The notes: generated from the sequence alone by a model not told the origin. Positions 14,292-23,117 are shown, numbered from the stretch's first letter. The stretch: DNA of 52,881 bases from an uncultured Collinsella sp. (GCA_902496335.1 CABVAO010000007.1:1-52881); one strand, 5' to 3'. Numbers and translations: made by a program.

Positions 14292-15170
14292 CTAAAGATT
14301 CATGTTGCCGTGAATGTAGGGGGTGACCTCGGGGGAGATATGGTCGCAGCCCAGCTCGCGTAGCGCGGACTCGATAACGGCGGGCAGCGGGGTCTTGCCC
14401 TTGCCGTCGATGGCGGCACCGCCGAGGGCGGCAATCTTGGCAACATCTGCGGGTGCGGCCTCGATATGCATGCAGCCGCCGATCAAGCGCGCGCGTACCT
14501 GTGCCAGATCAAGATCGTGCAGGTAATCCTCGCAGGCGCGGATTAAATCGACCTTCTCGCGCGTAAGCTCCTCGCCCGTGGGAACGCGCGTGGCAAGACA
14601 TGCTCCCGCCGGCAGGTTCCAAACGGGATAGCCCCATGCGCGCAGCAGCTCGCGCTCTTCGTCCTTGGTAAAGCCGACCTCCATGAGAGGGGAGCGTACG
14701 CCGAGCTCTTTTGCCGCGCGCATACCGGGGCGGTAGTCGCCGCGATCACTTGCATTGCTGCCATCGATGACGGTGGGAAAGCCGAGCGACTTGGCGTGGT
14801 TGACGATGGCGGTAAAGCCGGCGTGCTTGCAGTGGTAGCAGCGATTGGCATCGTTGCAGGCTACTCGGGGGAGCTGCAACTGATCCACCGAAAGATTGAG
14901 CACGGGGAGCTTAAAATGCGGCCCCTCATTGGCTTGTCCATCAACGGACCGCTCAAACGAAGCCTGTTCGGGCGTACCGATGAGCGGCGTGGTGAGGTGG
15001 ACGAGAAGCGTGTTGGCGGGCATGATGCGAGCACACACGGCGGCCAAAAAGCTGCTATCGACGCCGCCGGAAAAGCCGATGGCGACGCGTCCGTATGCCA
15101 AAAGCAGCTGCTCGAGTGCTGCGAGTTTGTCCTGAAGCTCCTCTGCGGGTGCGGCGGTGTCTGAAAGCAT
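14292..15170 (-). CDS. larE: LarE-type ATP-dependent sacrificial sulfur transferase
   Basis: A 292-residue PP-loop enzyme. The adenylating motif is SGGVDS (34-39). RCYHCK (110-115) is conserved in the family, and Cys191 in GACLATRVP aligns with the cysteine of L. plantarum LarE that gives up its sulfur. LarE works with LarB and LarC to build the nickel-pincer cofactor of lactate racemase and related enzymes. Neither partner nor a LarA-like enzyme is in the window, so its client is unknown. AAGGAACTTTC precedes the ATG at 15170. Assignment to the family is firm, to the cofactor pathway likely. Confidence 0.85.
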   Translation of the reverse strand: MLSDTAAPAEELQDKLAALEQLLLAYGRVAIGFSGGVDSSFLAAVCARIMPANTLLVHLTTPLIGTPEQASFERSVDGQANEGPHFKLPVLNLSVDQLQLPRVACNDANRCYHCKHAGFTAIVNHAKSLGFPTVIDGSNASDRGDYRPGMRAAKELGVRSPLMEVGFTKDEERELLRAWGYPVWNLPAGACLATRVPTGEELTREKVDLIRACEDYLHDLDLAQVRARLIGGCMHIEAAPADVAKIAALGGAAIDGKGKTPLPAVIESALRELGCDHISPEVTPYIHGNMNL

Positions 15171-15344
15171 GAAAGTTCCTTACAGTTATTAAAGCTCGGA
15201 CGAAACTATAATCCTACCGAGCCACTCGCCATAAGACTTCTATCTATGTAACGAAAGTGCAATATGGTATATACGTTATATACAAGTTCGTAAAGTGCGG
15301 TAGAGTAGCGAAAGTATGACAGCGCGAGTCGATGGGGGACCGAT

Positions 15345-15995
15345 ATGATCAAGGCTGTTATTTTTGACATGGATGGAACGCTGGTCGATACCGAGCGTTT
15401 GGGGATTAAGGCCTGGAAGGCAGGCGCCGCCGAGCTGGGGCTCGCGATTGATGATGCGCTGATCCATCAGTTTATCGGCCGCACGCTGCCCGATGTCATG
15501 GGCATTCTCGAGGAGCATTACGGCAGCCGCGAGACCGCCGAGGCGATCTATGCCCGCCACAAGGAGATTCGCGACGAGATGGTCAAGACCGATCTGGAGC
15601 TTAAGGCCGGCGCCGCTGAGTGCCTAGACGAGCTGCTGGCGGCGGGCTATCACGTGGGCCTTGCGACGTCGTCGCGCCACGTTACCGCAGAGCGCAACCT
15701 TAAAGCATTCGGTCTCTTTGACAAGTTTGAGACGGTGACCTGCGGCGGCGACGTCGTACACGGCAAGCCTGACCCCGAGATGTACCTGCTCGCCTGCGAG
15801 CGCGCGGGCTTTGCTCCCGAGGAATGTGCCGTGGTCGAGGATTCGCGCAACGGCTGCGTCTCGGGCATTACGGCCGGCTGCCACGTCTTTGCCGTCCCCG
15901 ATATCGTGCCGCTGCCGCAGGACGTGGTGGATGGCTGCGAGGCCGTGCTCGATACGCTGTTCGACCTTACGGCGGCGGTCAAGGCCGTGCGCTAG
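15345..15995 (+). CDS. HAD-family phosphatase / beta-phosphoglucomutase-like
   Basis: A 216-residue HAD hydrolase with subfamily IA features: nucleophile Asp in FDMDGTLVDTE at the N-terminus, Thr/Ser in LATSSRHVT, Lys in HGKPDPEMYL and the acidic motif VVEDSRNGCVSG. The first aspartate pair (DMDGT) and the four-helix cap domain fit phosphatases and phosphoglucomutases acting on small sugar phosphates. The substrate cannot be read from sequence. GGGGA precedes the ATG at 15345, and a strong terminator follows. Confidence 0.85.
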   Translation: MIKAVIFDMDGTLVDTERLGIKAWKAGAAELGLAIDDALIHQFIGRTLPDVMGILEEHYGSRETAEAIYARHKEIRDEMVKTDLELKAGAAECLDELLAAGYHVGLATSSRHVTAERNLKAFGLFDKFETVTCGGDVVHGKPDPEMYLLACERAGFAPEECAVVEDSRNGCVSGITAGCHVFAVPDIVPLPQDVVDGCEAVLDTLFDLTAAVKAVR

Positions 15996-16027
15996 CGTCT
16001 GCATGTAAGCCATTTCAATAGCATTTT

Positions 16028-16070
16028 AAAGATGCGGCCATCCGCTTAACACGGGTGGCCGCATCTTTGT
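16028..16070 (+). terminator. Terminator after the HAD gene
   Basis: AAAGATGCGGCCA pairs with TGGCCGCATCTTT (13 base pairs) with CC/GG continuing inward, followed by GTGTCT. The stem is strong; the T-run is provided by the end of the stem itself. Confidence 0.75.
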
Positions 16071-16148
16071 GTCTATAGGGTTCAAACCAAAAAAGACTAC
16101 CGTTTACCGATTGAAAACAACCGCTCACCGGACTGGATATGACTCATA

Positions 16149-16200
16149 TTGAAATTGAAACGGTTCAAATAATAATGAAAACCGTAAATGAATCGCTTCA
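16149..16200 (+). promoter_or_regulatory. Promoter and two LacI-type operators of the rhamnose operon
   Basis: A near-consensus promoter is visible: TTGAAA (16149-16154), a 16-base spacer and AATAAT (16171-16176). The LacI-type palindrome TTGAAACGGTTCAA (16155-16168) fills the spacer. A second one, TGAATCGCTTCA (16189-16200), lies just after the transcription start. A third site of the same type, TTGAAACGCATCAA, lies in front of the LacI gene at 23078-23091 on the minus strand, which ties that repressor to this promoter. Confidence 0.75.
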
Positions 16201-16214
16201 AAAAGGGAGAGCAC

Positions 16215-17699
16215 ATGGAGAGTCGCATCGAGTCCAAGCATTACGCAGCAGTCGATATCGGTGCTTCGAGCGGTCGCGTCCTTGCTGGCTGGGTCGAGGA
16301 GGGCAAGATGTCCTACCAGGAGGTTTACCGCTTCGATAACGAGCAGAAGCGCATAGGCGATCACGACTGCTGGGACGTTGAGGCTCTGTTCGACCATGTT
16401 GTCGCAGGCCTGCGTGCCGTCAAGGATCAGACCGGACAGGCTCCGGCCACCATCGGTATTGATACCTGGGGCGTTGACTTCGTGCTGCTCGATGAGCATA
16501 ACAAGATCGTCGGTGACACGGTCGCCTACCGTGATGCCCGCACTGACGGCATCTACGAAGTTGCCGACCAAATTATGGATCCGGCCGAGGTCTATGCCCG
16601 TACCGGTATTCAACGTCAGCCTTTCAATACGCTCTACCAGCTGCTCGCCCTTAAGAACGAGCATCCCGAGCAACTCGAGGCAGCCCGAACCTTCCTGATG
16701 ATTCCGGATTATCTCAACTGGCGTCTGACCGGCATTAAGGCCAACGAGTACACCAACGCGAGCACCACCGGCATGCTCGACGCCGAGAAGTGCACGTGGG
16801 ACACCGAGATCCTCTCGCGCTTTGGTATTCCCCAGGGCATCTTCTTGGAGCCGACGATGCCTGGTGCCGTGCTCGGCGAGCTTACGGCCGACATCTCCGA
16901 GAAGATCGGCTATTCCGCGACTGTCGTGCTGCCCGCTACGCACGACACCGGCTCCGCCTTCCTGGCCGTTCCCGCCAAGGATGACAACGCCGTCTATATC
17001 TCGAGCGGTACGTGGAGCCTGCTGGGCGTTGAGGACCAGCACGCCATCACCAACGAGCTCGCCCGCAAGCAGAACTTTACCAACGAGGGCGGCTACCTCA
17101 AGCGCTACCGCTTCCTCAAGAACATCATGGGCTTGTGGATGAACCAGTCCGTTCGCCGCGAGATCAACGGCGTCGACTATGTCGAGGGCAAGACCTCGCA
17201 CAAGGCGCTCATGGATCACAAGGTCGGCTTTGACGAGCTCCGTGCGCTCTGTCGCGAGGCCGAGCCCTTCGAGGCCTATGTCGATGTCGATGACGATCGT
17301 TTCCTGGCTCCCGACTCCATGATCCAGGAGATTAAGCAGGCCTGCGCCGAGGGTGGCGAACCGGTTCCGCGCACCGTGGGCGAGATCATGCGCACCAACT
17401 ACTGCAGCCTGTCCCGTTCGTATGCTAAGGCCATCGAGGGCCTGCGCGAGCTTTCGGGTCACGACTACACGAGCATCAACATCGTGGGCGGCGGTTGCCA
17501 GGATTACTACCTCAACCAGATGACGGCCGACACCTGCGGGCTCCCCGTGTTCGCCGGCCCCATCGAGGGTACCTGCATCGGCAACTTTATCGTGCAGATG
17601 ATCGCCGGCGGCGATTTTGCCGACCTGGCCGATGCCCGCGCCTGCGTTGCCCGCTCCTTCGATGTCAAGCGCATTGACCCCAAGGGCGTCCAGGCCTAA
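16215..17699 (+). CDS. rhaB: Rhamnulokinase
   Basis: A 494-residue FGGY-family sugar kinase that phosphorylates L-rhamnulose to rhamnulose 1-phosphate. It matches E. coli RhaB along its length: AAVDIGASSGRVLAGW (start), IGIDTWGVDFVLLDE, QRQPFNTLYQL, EYTNASTTGMLD, ISSGTWSLLGVE and IVGGGCQDYYLNQ. The last pieces form the ATP site. The ATG at 16215 has AAAGGGAGA upstream; an earlier ATG at 16188 lies in the operator region and is not favoured. First gene of the rhamnose operon. Confidence 0.95.
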   Translation: MESRIESKHYAAVDIGASSGRVLAGWVEEGKMSYQEVYRFDNEQKRIGDHDCWDVEALFDHVVAGLRAVKDQTGQAPATIGIDTWGVDFVLLDEHNKIVGDTVAYRDARTDGIYEVADQIMDPAEVYARTGIQRQPFNTLYQLLALKNEHPEQLEAARTFLMIPDYLNWRLTGIKANEYTNASTTGMLDAEKCTWDTEILSRFGIPQGIFLEPTMPGAVLGELTADISEKIGYSATVVLPATHDTGSAFLAVPAKDDNAVYISSGTWSLLGVEDQHAITNELARKQNFTNEGGYLKRYRFLKNIMGLWMNQSVRREINGVDYVEGKTSHKALMDHKVGFDELRALCREAEPFEAYVDVDDDRFLAPDSMIQEIKQACAEGGEPVPRTVGEIMRTNYCSLSRSYAKAIEGLRELSGHDYTSINIVGGGCQDYYLNQMTADTCGLPVFAGPIEGTCIGNFIVQMIAGGDFADLADARACVARSFDVKRIDPKGVQA

Positions 17700-17803
17700 C
17701 CGAGAGTGGGGCTTGCCCCCCCCGACTCACCTTTCACCTACCCCCAGCCCCGCGTGCGGCAAGTGACTCCTGCCGGGCACGAGTGGCTCTCTCCGATGAC
17801 ATA

Positions 17804-17841
17804 CGGCGCGGAGGCCCTACATGACACCATGCTCCGCGCCG
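17804..17841. repeat. Inverted repeat between rhaB and rhaD
   Basis: CGGCGCGGAG (17804-17813) and CTCCGCGCCG (17832-17841) are perfectly complementary with an 18-base loop. It sits in the 203-base gap between rhaB and rhaD, which holds no other feature I can name. Confidence 0.55.
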
Positions 17842-17902
17842 CCGTCAATCGGCTTTTCACGTTTTTCAATTGGACCTGCGGGTCCCGGAGAGGAGACAGA
17901 CA

Positions 17903-18733
17903 ATGGCAATGGAAGATCTGGCGTTTATCAAGGGCTTCTGCCGCTTGTGCGATGACGGCTTTAGGCAGGGCTGGCATGAGCGCAACGGCGGCAACCTTAC
18001 CTACCGCATGACCGACGACGAGGTCGCCGAGGCCAAACCGTTCTTTGAGGAGCCTCGCGAGTGGGTCAAGATGGGCGTGCGTGGCGAGAATCTTGCCGGC
18101 CAGTACTTCGTGAGCACCGGCTCGGGCAAGTATATGCGTAATGTCCTGGAGGATCCGCATGCCAACATCGGCATCGTCGAGATCAACGAGACCGGCGACG
18201 CCTTCCGCGTTGTGTGGGGTCTTGCCAACGGCGCCCGCCCGACCAGTGAGTTCGAGAGCCATTACATGAACCACTGCGTCGCCGCCGCCCGTACCGATGG
18301 CGCCGACCGTGTGATTTACCACGCTCATACCCCCGGCATCATCGAGATGTCCTTCGTGGTGCCGCTGGAGGACCGCGCTTTTACCCGTATCCTGTGGCAG
18401 ATGATGACCGAATGCGTCGTCGTTTTCCCGACCGGCGTGGGCGTTGTGCCCTGGATGGTCCCAGGTGGCCCGGCCATCGCCGAGGCAAGCTCCGAGCTCA
18501 TGAAGACCTACGACACCATCGTCTGGGCGCACCACGGCCTGTTCGCCGCTGGTCCTGACTTCGACACGACCTTTGGCCTGGCGCACACCGTCGAGAAGGC
18601 CGCCGAGATTTACCTGGCCGCGCGTGCTGCCAACGGCGGTTCGGATGACTTCCTCAACAAGATTAGCGACAAGGGCCTCAAGGATACCTGCCGTGACTTT
18701 GGCATCAAGATCAACGAAGCATTTGTTGATTAG
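17903..18733 (+). CDS. rhaD: Rhamnulose-1-phosphate aldolase
   Basis: A 276-residue class II (zinc) aldolase that splits rhamnulose 1-phosphate into dihydroxyacetone phosphate and L-lactaldehyde. It aligns with E. coli RhaD over its length: WHERNGGNLTYR, FVSTGSGKYMRNV, NIGIVEINETGD, the zinc-binding HAHTPGI (HCHATNL in E. coli), TECVVVFPTGVGVVPWMVPG and WAHHGLFAAG. GGAGAGGAGA precedes the ATG at 17903. It lies between the kinase and the transporter of the same pathway. Confidence 0.94.
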   Translation: MAMEDLAFIKGFCRLCDDGFRQGWHERNGGNLTYRMTDDEVAEAKPFFEEPREWVKMGVRGENLAGQYFVSTGSGKYMRNVLEDPHANIGIVEINETGDAFRVVWGLANGARPTSEFESHYMNHCVAAARTDGADRVIYHAHTPGIIEMSFVVPLEDRAFTRILWQMMTECVVVFPTGVGVVPWMVPGGPAIAEASSELMKTYDTIVWAHHGLFAAGPDFDTTFGLAHTVEKAAEIYLAARAANGGSDDFLNKISDKGLKDTCRDFGIKINEAFVD

Positions 18734-18836
18734 TAGGTAAGAAAAGCCGGCGGTTCCGGTTGCTGGGGAGCTCGTGGAAACCGCCGTCTTATCGCTGCTG
18801 TTTGGGCAGCTTGGAAACATTGTAAGGGGAAATAGA

Positions 18837-20084
18837 ATGGGAAACACTCGCAACCGCCACGTGAACCCTTGGTGGGTAGCCGTCGTCTCGGGCATGGCAT
18901 CCTACATCGATTCGTGCGCGATCATCTCTTCTGGTACGGCGCTGGTCATTTACCAGCAGACCTTTGGCCTCGATAACGGTCAGTTCGGTCTGATTTCCGC
19001 GGCGCTCACCTTCTGCATCGCCATCGGTTCCATCCTGGGCGGCAGCCTGGGCGACCGCTTTGGCCGCAAGCCGGTCTTCTCGGTCACCATGGGCATGCTC
19101 ATCATCGGTGCCGTCACTATGATCTTTGCTCAGACCTTCCCGCTGCTGCTGTTGGGCGAGATTCTGATGGGTCTGGGTGTCGGCGCCGACCTGCCGGTTT
19201 CACTGGCGACCATCGCCGAGGAGGCGCCCGATGACAAACGCGGCAAGATGCTGCTGTTCTCGGACATCCTGTGGGTTGTCGGTATTGTCGTTGCCCAGGG
19301 CATTGGCGCCGTTGTCGGTGACTGGGGTTACCTGGGCGGCCAGATCATGTTCACCCAGCTTGCCGTTGTCTCCATCCTGGTGCTTATCGCCCGCCAGACC
19401 ATCCCGGAGTCTCCGGTTTGGATTAAGGCGCACGAGGACCGTCTGGCAGGCAAGGTGAGCGAGCAGGCCCAGGGTAAGATTTCCGACCTGTTCAAGAGCC
19501 CCTACGCCAAGCCGTTCATCGCCCTTGCCATCTTCTACATTGGTACCAACATCCCAGCCAACTCTCTCGGTCAGTTCTCCACGTGGATCGGCGCCAACGT
19601 CGTGTCGCTGCCTATCTCCGTCGTGTCTACCATCGGCCTGATCTGCTACCCGATTCGCGCCATCCTCGACTTCGTCTTTATGAAGTTTGTCGATACCGAC
19701 AAGCGTATGCCGCTGTTCTACATGGGTGCCGCACTCTACTTGCTCGGCTTCCTCATGTTCCCGCTCTTTGGTGCTTCGACGGTCACCTACGTTGCCACGC
19801 AGCTGCTCTACTGCATCGGTGCCGCCTTTGCCTTCGAGGGCATCCTGAAGGTCTGGATGCAGGAGTGCTTCCCGACGCTGCTGCGCACCACTGCTAACGG
19901 CGCCATCGTGTTCTCCTCGCGTTTCCTGTGCGCCGTCGCCGGCTCCTTCACTGCCACGTTCATCGCCGTGGCCGGCTACAAGGCCGCCTTCCTGGTTCTG
20001 TCGCTGCTGTGCCTGATTGGCTTTGCCGCCGCTATCTGGGCCTTCCATGGCGAGCGCTACAACGCGTTCGACGACGCCGAGTAA
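18837..20084 (+). CDS. MFS sugar transporter, probable rhamnose importer
   Basis: A 415-residue, about 12-helix transporter of the sugar-porter branch of the major facilitator superfamily. It shows the family motif between helices 2 and 3 (GDRFGRKPVF), MGLGVGADLPVSLATIAEE near helix 4-5 and PESPVWI after helix 6. AAGGGGA lies before the ATG at 18837. Its place within the rhamnose operon makes L-rhamnose the most likely substrate; it is not related to the E. coli RhaT symporter family. Confidence 0.85.
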   Translation: MGNTRNRHVNPWWVAVVSGMASYIDSCAIISSGTALVIYQQTFGLDNGQFGLISAALTFCIAIGSILGGSLGDRFGRKPVFSVTMGMLIIGAVTMIFAQTFPLLLLGEILMGLGVGADLPVSLATIAEEAPDDKRGKMLLFSDILWVVGIVVAQGIGAVVGDWGYLGGQIMFTQLAVVSILVLIARQTIPESPVWIKAHEDRLAGKVSEQAQGKISDLFKSPYAKPFIALAIFYIGTNIPANSLGQFSTWIGANVVSLPISVVSTIGLICYPIRAILDFVFMKFVDTDKRMPLFYMGAALYLLGFLMFPLFGASTVTYVATQLLYCIGAAFAFEGILKVWMQECFPTLLRTTANGAIVFSSRFLCAVAGSFTATFIAVAGYKAAFLVLSLLCLIGFAAAIWAFHGERYNAFDDAE

Positions 20085-20119
20085 TTTGCTTTATCCCGCC
20101 GCCTTGTCGCGGCAACCTC

Positions 20120-20225
20120 TGGGGCGAAGGCTTAGTCCCATACCCTCGCCCCACCCCCTGCGCAACTGCAGGCGGACGCGGTAGAAACATGTCTGTTGCG
20201 CTGATCTGATAACCGCCGCGTCCGC
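20120..20225. repeat. Two inverted repeats before the isomerase gene
   Basis: TGGGGCGA (20120-20127) pairs with TCGCCCCA (20146-20153), and GCGGACGCGG (20172-20181) pairs with CCGCGTCCGC (20216-20225). GCGCAAC/GTTGCGC lies partly inside the second pair. The region fills most of the space between the transporter and the isomerase gene. Confidence 0.5.
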
Positions 20226-20263
20226 TTGCTTGCAATCATCAACTTTTCTCATTGGAGGAAATC

Positions 20264-21691
20264 ATGCTCGTTAACACCAAGGCCAAGGTTGGCGTCTTTT
20301 CTATCGCCCTCGGTGCCTATCTTCCGCAGTTCCCGCAGCTCGTTCCCAACTTTGAGCAGCAGTACGAGGACTTTAAGGCCACGCTGCCTACGACCGTCGA
20401 GCTTATCGACGGCGGTATGGTGACCACCAAGGAACAGGCTCAGGTCGCGGGCGACAAGTTCCGCGCCGAGGATGTCGACTTGGTCATCCTGCAGATGCTC
20501 ACCTATGCCACGAGCTACAACGTGCTGCCGGTCGTACGCGACCTGGACGTGCCCGTCGTCGTGGTCAACGTGCAAAAGAAGGCCCAGCCCGACTACGCCA
20601 ACACCGATATCCCCACGTGGCTGGGCGATCTGTACGCCTGCGGTGCTCCCGGTGAGGTCGTAGCCGACCTTAACCGTGCCGGCAAGCGTCACGCCGTGGT
20701 GACCGGTGTTGTCGAGGGCGGCGACCCGGCCGTGGCCGAGCAGCTCGAGCAGTGGTGCCGTGCCGCCCAGGTGCGCCGTCGTCTGCGTCGCACCAATATC
20801 GCCCAGATCGGCCGTCCGTATCCGGGCATGATGGACCTCTACATCGACGAGACCAACCTCTACAACCGTCTGGGTCTCTACACCAAGCAGTTCGATTGGG
20901 AGAAGATGTGGGCTATCGCCGACAACATCGATGACCAGGCTGCCGTGGACGCTAAGGCCGCCGAGATTCTCGACACCTTCGACGTCGAGGGCGGCGCCAA
21001 GGTCACCGACGAGCCTATCCAGGAGATGGCCAAGTACGTCGTCGCCTTTGAGCAGTGGGTTAAGGACGAGGAGATCGGTCTGGTCGCCAGCCACTACGAC
21101 GGCTATGCCAAGGGCCAGGCCGGCGTGCTCGACTCCATGCTCATCCCGGCGTTCTCCATGCTCATCAAGCAGGGCACGAGCTGCGCGGTCGAGGGCGATA
21201 TGAAGGTCGCCATCGCCATGAGCATCCTCAAGACCATCTCTGGCACCGGCCAGCTTTCCGAGATGTATTCCATCGACTTTCCCGAGGACATTGTCATCAT
21301 CGGCCACTCCGGCTCCGGCGATGCCGACATCTCGACCGCCAAGAAGCCGACGCTCAAGGTTGTTCCCGTGTTCCACGGCAAGACCGGTGGCGGCTACCTC
21401 ACCCAGTTCTATCCCGGCCACGGCACCATCACCTTCCTTGGTATCACTCAGGACGGCGACGGCAACTTTAAGTTCGTGGTTGCCGAGGGCGAGAACGTTA
21501 ACGGTCCGATCTTTACCTTCGGCGACACCAATATGCGCATGAAGTTCTCGATCGGCGCCCGCGAGTTCATGGATCGCTGGAACGAGACCGGCCCGACTCA
21601 CCACATGGCCGCCTGCCTAGGCAGCCAGACCGACACGATTCTCAAGGTCGCCAAGATCCTGAACGTGCCCGTGGACGTTGTCTGCCGCTAA
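20264..21691 (+). CDS. L-arabinose/L-fucose isomerase-fold protein, candidate rhamnose isomerase
   Basis: A 475-residue protein that I place in the L-fucose/L-arabinose isomerase superfamily from its Rossmann-like N-terminal half (VDLVILQMLTYATSYNVLPV, then DVPVVVVNVQ) and the C-terminal pattern VEGDMKVAIAM, DIVIIGHSGSGD and THHMAACLGSQ, where Glu and His residues could bind Mn2+. It does not look like E. coli RhaA. In this operon (kinase, aldolase, transporter) the missing step is L-rhamnose to L-rhamnulose, so it is the obvious candidate. AAGGAGG-like TGGAGGAA precedes the ATG at 20264. Confidence 0.75.
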   Translation: MLVNTKAKVGVFSIALGAYLPQFPQLVPNFEQQYEDFKATLPTTVELIDGGMVTTKEQAQVAGDKFRAEDVDLVILQMLTYATSYNVLPVVRDLDVPVVVVNVQKKAQPDYANTDIPTWLGDLYACGAPGEVVADLNRAGKRHAVVTGVVEGGDPAVAEQLEQWCRAAQVRRRLRRTNIAQIGRPYPGMMDLYIDETNLYNRLGLYTKQFDWEKMWAIADNIDDQAAVDAKAAEILDTFDVEGGAKVTDEPIQEMAKYVVAFEQWVKDEEIGLVASHYDGYAKGQAGVLDSMLIPAFSMLIKQGTSCAVEGDMKVAIAMSILKTISGTGQLSEMYSIDFPEDIVIIGHSGSGDADISTAKKPTLKVVPVFHGKTGGGYLTQFYPGHGTITFLGITQDGDGNFKFVVAEGENVNGPIFTFGDTNMRMKFSIGAREFMDRWNETGPTHHMAACLGSQTDTILKVAKILNVPVDVVCR

Positions 21692-21742
21692 TGGTGTTCC
21701 GTCGTCCTGACGAACGGCGGACTCGTTGAACGCTGTGCGGGT

Positions 21743-21831
21743 CTCGAGCGCCGTATCTTGCCGCTTAAGTCATCGCTTGCGTACATGAAGTACGCAGCGC
21801 TACGCTTTCGCGACAACCTGCGGCACTCGAG
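21743..21831. repeat. Imperfect palindromic element with central hairpin
   Basis: Arms beginning at CTCGAG (21743) and ending at CTCGAG (21831) match imperfectly over about 22 bases. Between them is a perfect GCGTAC / GTACGC hairpin (21779-21784 and 21790-21795). Flanking sequences (CGTCC...ACGAA and TTCG...GGACG) extend the symmetry further out. Confidence 0.5.
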
Positions 21832-21887
21832 GTCCGCTCGCTTCGTTTGGACGACTCGATGATTTTCCCTGCTGAAACGATAGAGAC

Positions 21888-21926
21888 AGAAGGGCCCGAC
21901 AAGCGTTTTGCTTGCCGGGCCCTTCT
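21888..21926. terminator. Bidirectional terminator between the isomerase and LacI genes
   Basis: AGAAGGGCCCG-CAAGC pairs with GCTTG-CGGGCCCTTCT (one mismatch) around the loop GTTTT. It lies between convergent genes and could serve both. Confidence 0.75.
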
Positions 21927-21957
21927 GCTTAGCGGAGTTTGAGGTGAGCTGAAAAGG

Positions 21958-23067
21958 CTATAGATATGCACCGAGGTTGATGGCCGTGGCGTCGGTCTGG
22001 CTGCTTGCCTGGGTGCTGGCGCGTTCCAGTAGGAACGGACGTACCAGTTCTTGGCGGTTGATATCCTCGGCGGCGACTGCGGTGACGGTACGCGCTGCGG
22101 AGCCGACACGGATATGCTTGATCTTTGCCGGGGCCTTGTTCTCGATTTGCTCCATCAGCAGTTGGACACCCTTGCGGCCAATCTCGTAGCCCGGGGGCGC
22201 TACCGTAGTGAGCGGGACCGATCCGCTCCAAGCGAGCGGGTTGCCATCGCAGCCTGCTACGCGTACTTGCCCGGGGACAGAGATGCCCTTGTCGACCAGT
22301 GCCGAAACGACGCCCGAGGCCAACACATCGGTCAGGCCGACGACAAAATCGGGACGTTCGTCCGCGGGGCGCTCGGCGATTTGGGCACCGATGCCGTAGC
22401 CGTCGGCAGCGGTATTCCATTCGCCGGCGTCGATGACTTCGATCTTGATATCGGGGTGCAGGGCGAGCGCCTTATGAATGCCAAGGACGCGCAGGGTGAG
22501 TTGCATAAATGCTGCTCGGCCGACGACGACAATATGGTGCGCGCCGCGGGCGATGGCAAGTTCGGCAATGATGCGACCCTGGGCCTCATTGTCGGCCGCT
22601 ACGTAGTAGCCGGGCTCGGAGCAATGGATGTCCAGATGGACGATCGGCACGGGCATCTTGGTCATGGCGGGGTGCCAGTCGGGGGATGCCATGGGCTGAA
22701 CCATGACGCCGGACATCTGGGTGCCCATAAAGTAGCGCAGGTAATGATCCTCGAGAATATCGTCGTTATCGGCGTTGGCGATGAGCAAGTCGTAGCCGTG
22801 CTTGCGGGCCTCGTTGTGGGCGCCGCTGGCGATTTGGAGCGAAAAGCCGTGATCGAGACGGGGGAGCACCAGGCCAAAGGACTTGGTGGCGCCGCCCGCG
22901 AGCTGACGGGCGCTTTGGTTGGGCAGGTAGCCAAGGCGATTGATGGTCTCGTTGATGAGCTTGAGGGTCTCGGGGCGCAGCTTTTCGGGGTGGTTGAGCG
23001 CGTTGGAAACCGTGCCCAACGAAACCCCGGCCTCGCGCGCGACGTCGCTGATTTTTACCTTTGCCAT
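21958..23067 (-). CDS. LacI-family repressor of the rhamnose operon
   Basis: A 369-residue repressor with the helix-turn-helix VKISDVAREAGVSLGTVSNA (about residues 4-23), the hinge LINETINRLGYLPNQSARQL and a sugar-sensing domain. The ATG at 23067 has AAAGGGG upstream on the minus strand. A palindrome TTGAAACGCATCAA lies immediately in front of that site (23078-23091) and matches the operators at the rhaB promoter, so it probably represses both itself and the operon. The effector is likely L-rhamnose, L-rhamnulose or its phosphate (inference). Confidence 0.88.
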   Translation of the reverse strand: MAKVKISDVAREAGVSLGTVSNALNHPEKLRPETLKLINETINRLGYLPNQSARQLAGGATKSFGLVLPRLDHGFSLQIASGAHNEARKHGYDLLIANADNDDILEDHYLRYFMGTQMSGVMVQPMASPDWHPAMTKMPVPIVHLDIHCSEPGYYVAADNEAQGRIIAELAIARGAHHIVVVGRAAFMQLTLRVLGIHKALALHPDIKIEVIDAGEWNTAADGYGIGAQIAERPADERPDFVVGLTDVLASGVVSALVDKGISVPGQVRVAGCDGNPLAWSGSVPLTTVAPPGYEIGRKGVQLLMEQIENKAPAKIKHIRVGSAARTVTAVAAEDINRQELVRPFLLERASTQASSQTDATAINLGAYL

Positions 23068-23077
23068 AGCGGCCCCT

Positions 23078-23108
23078 TTGATGCGTTTCAAGTACAAGCC
23101 AGATTGTA
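23078..23108 (-). promoter_or_regulatory. Autoregulatory operator and -10 element of the LacI gene
   Basis: On the minus strand TACAAT (23103-23108) is a good -10 box. It is followed by the LacI-type palindrome TTGAAACGCATCAA (23078-23091), which covers the start of the transcript just before the ribosome binding site. No convincing -35 box is seen. Confidence 0.6.
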
Positions 23109-23117
23109 GCATCCCAA

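Noticed and set aside
14163..14363. Small plus-strand reading frame overlapping the end of larE
   Set aside because: It lies in the palindromic element and antisense to larE, with no ribosome binding site and no recognisable product.
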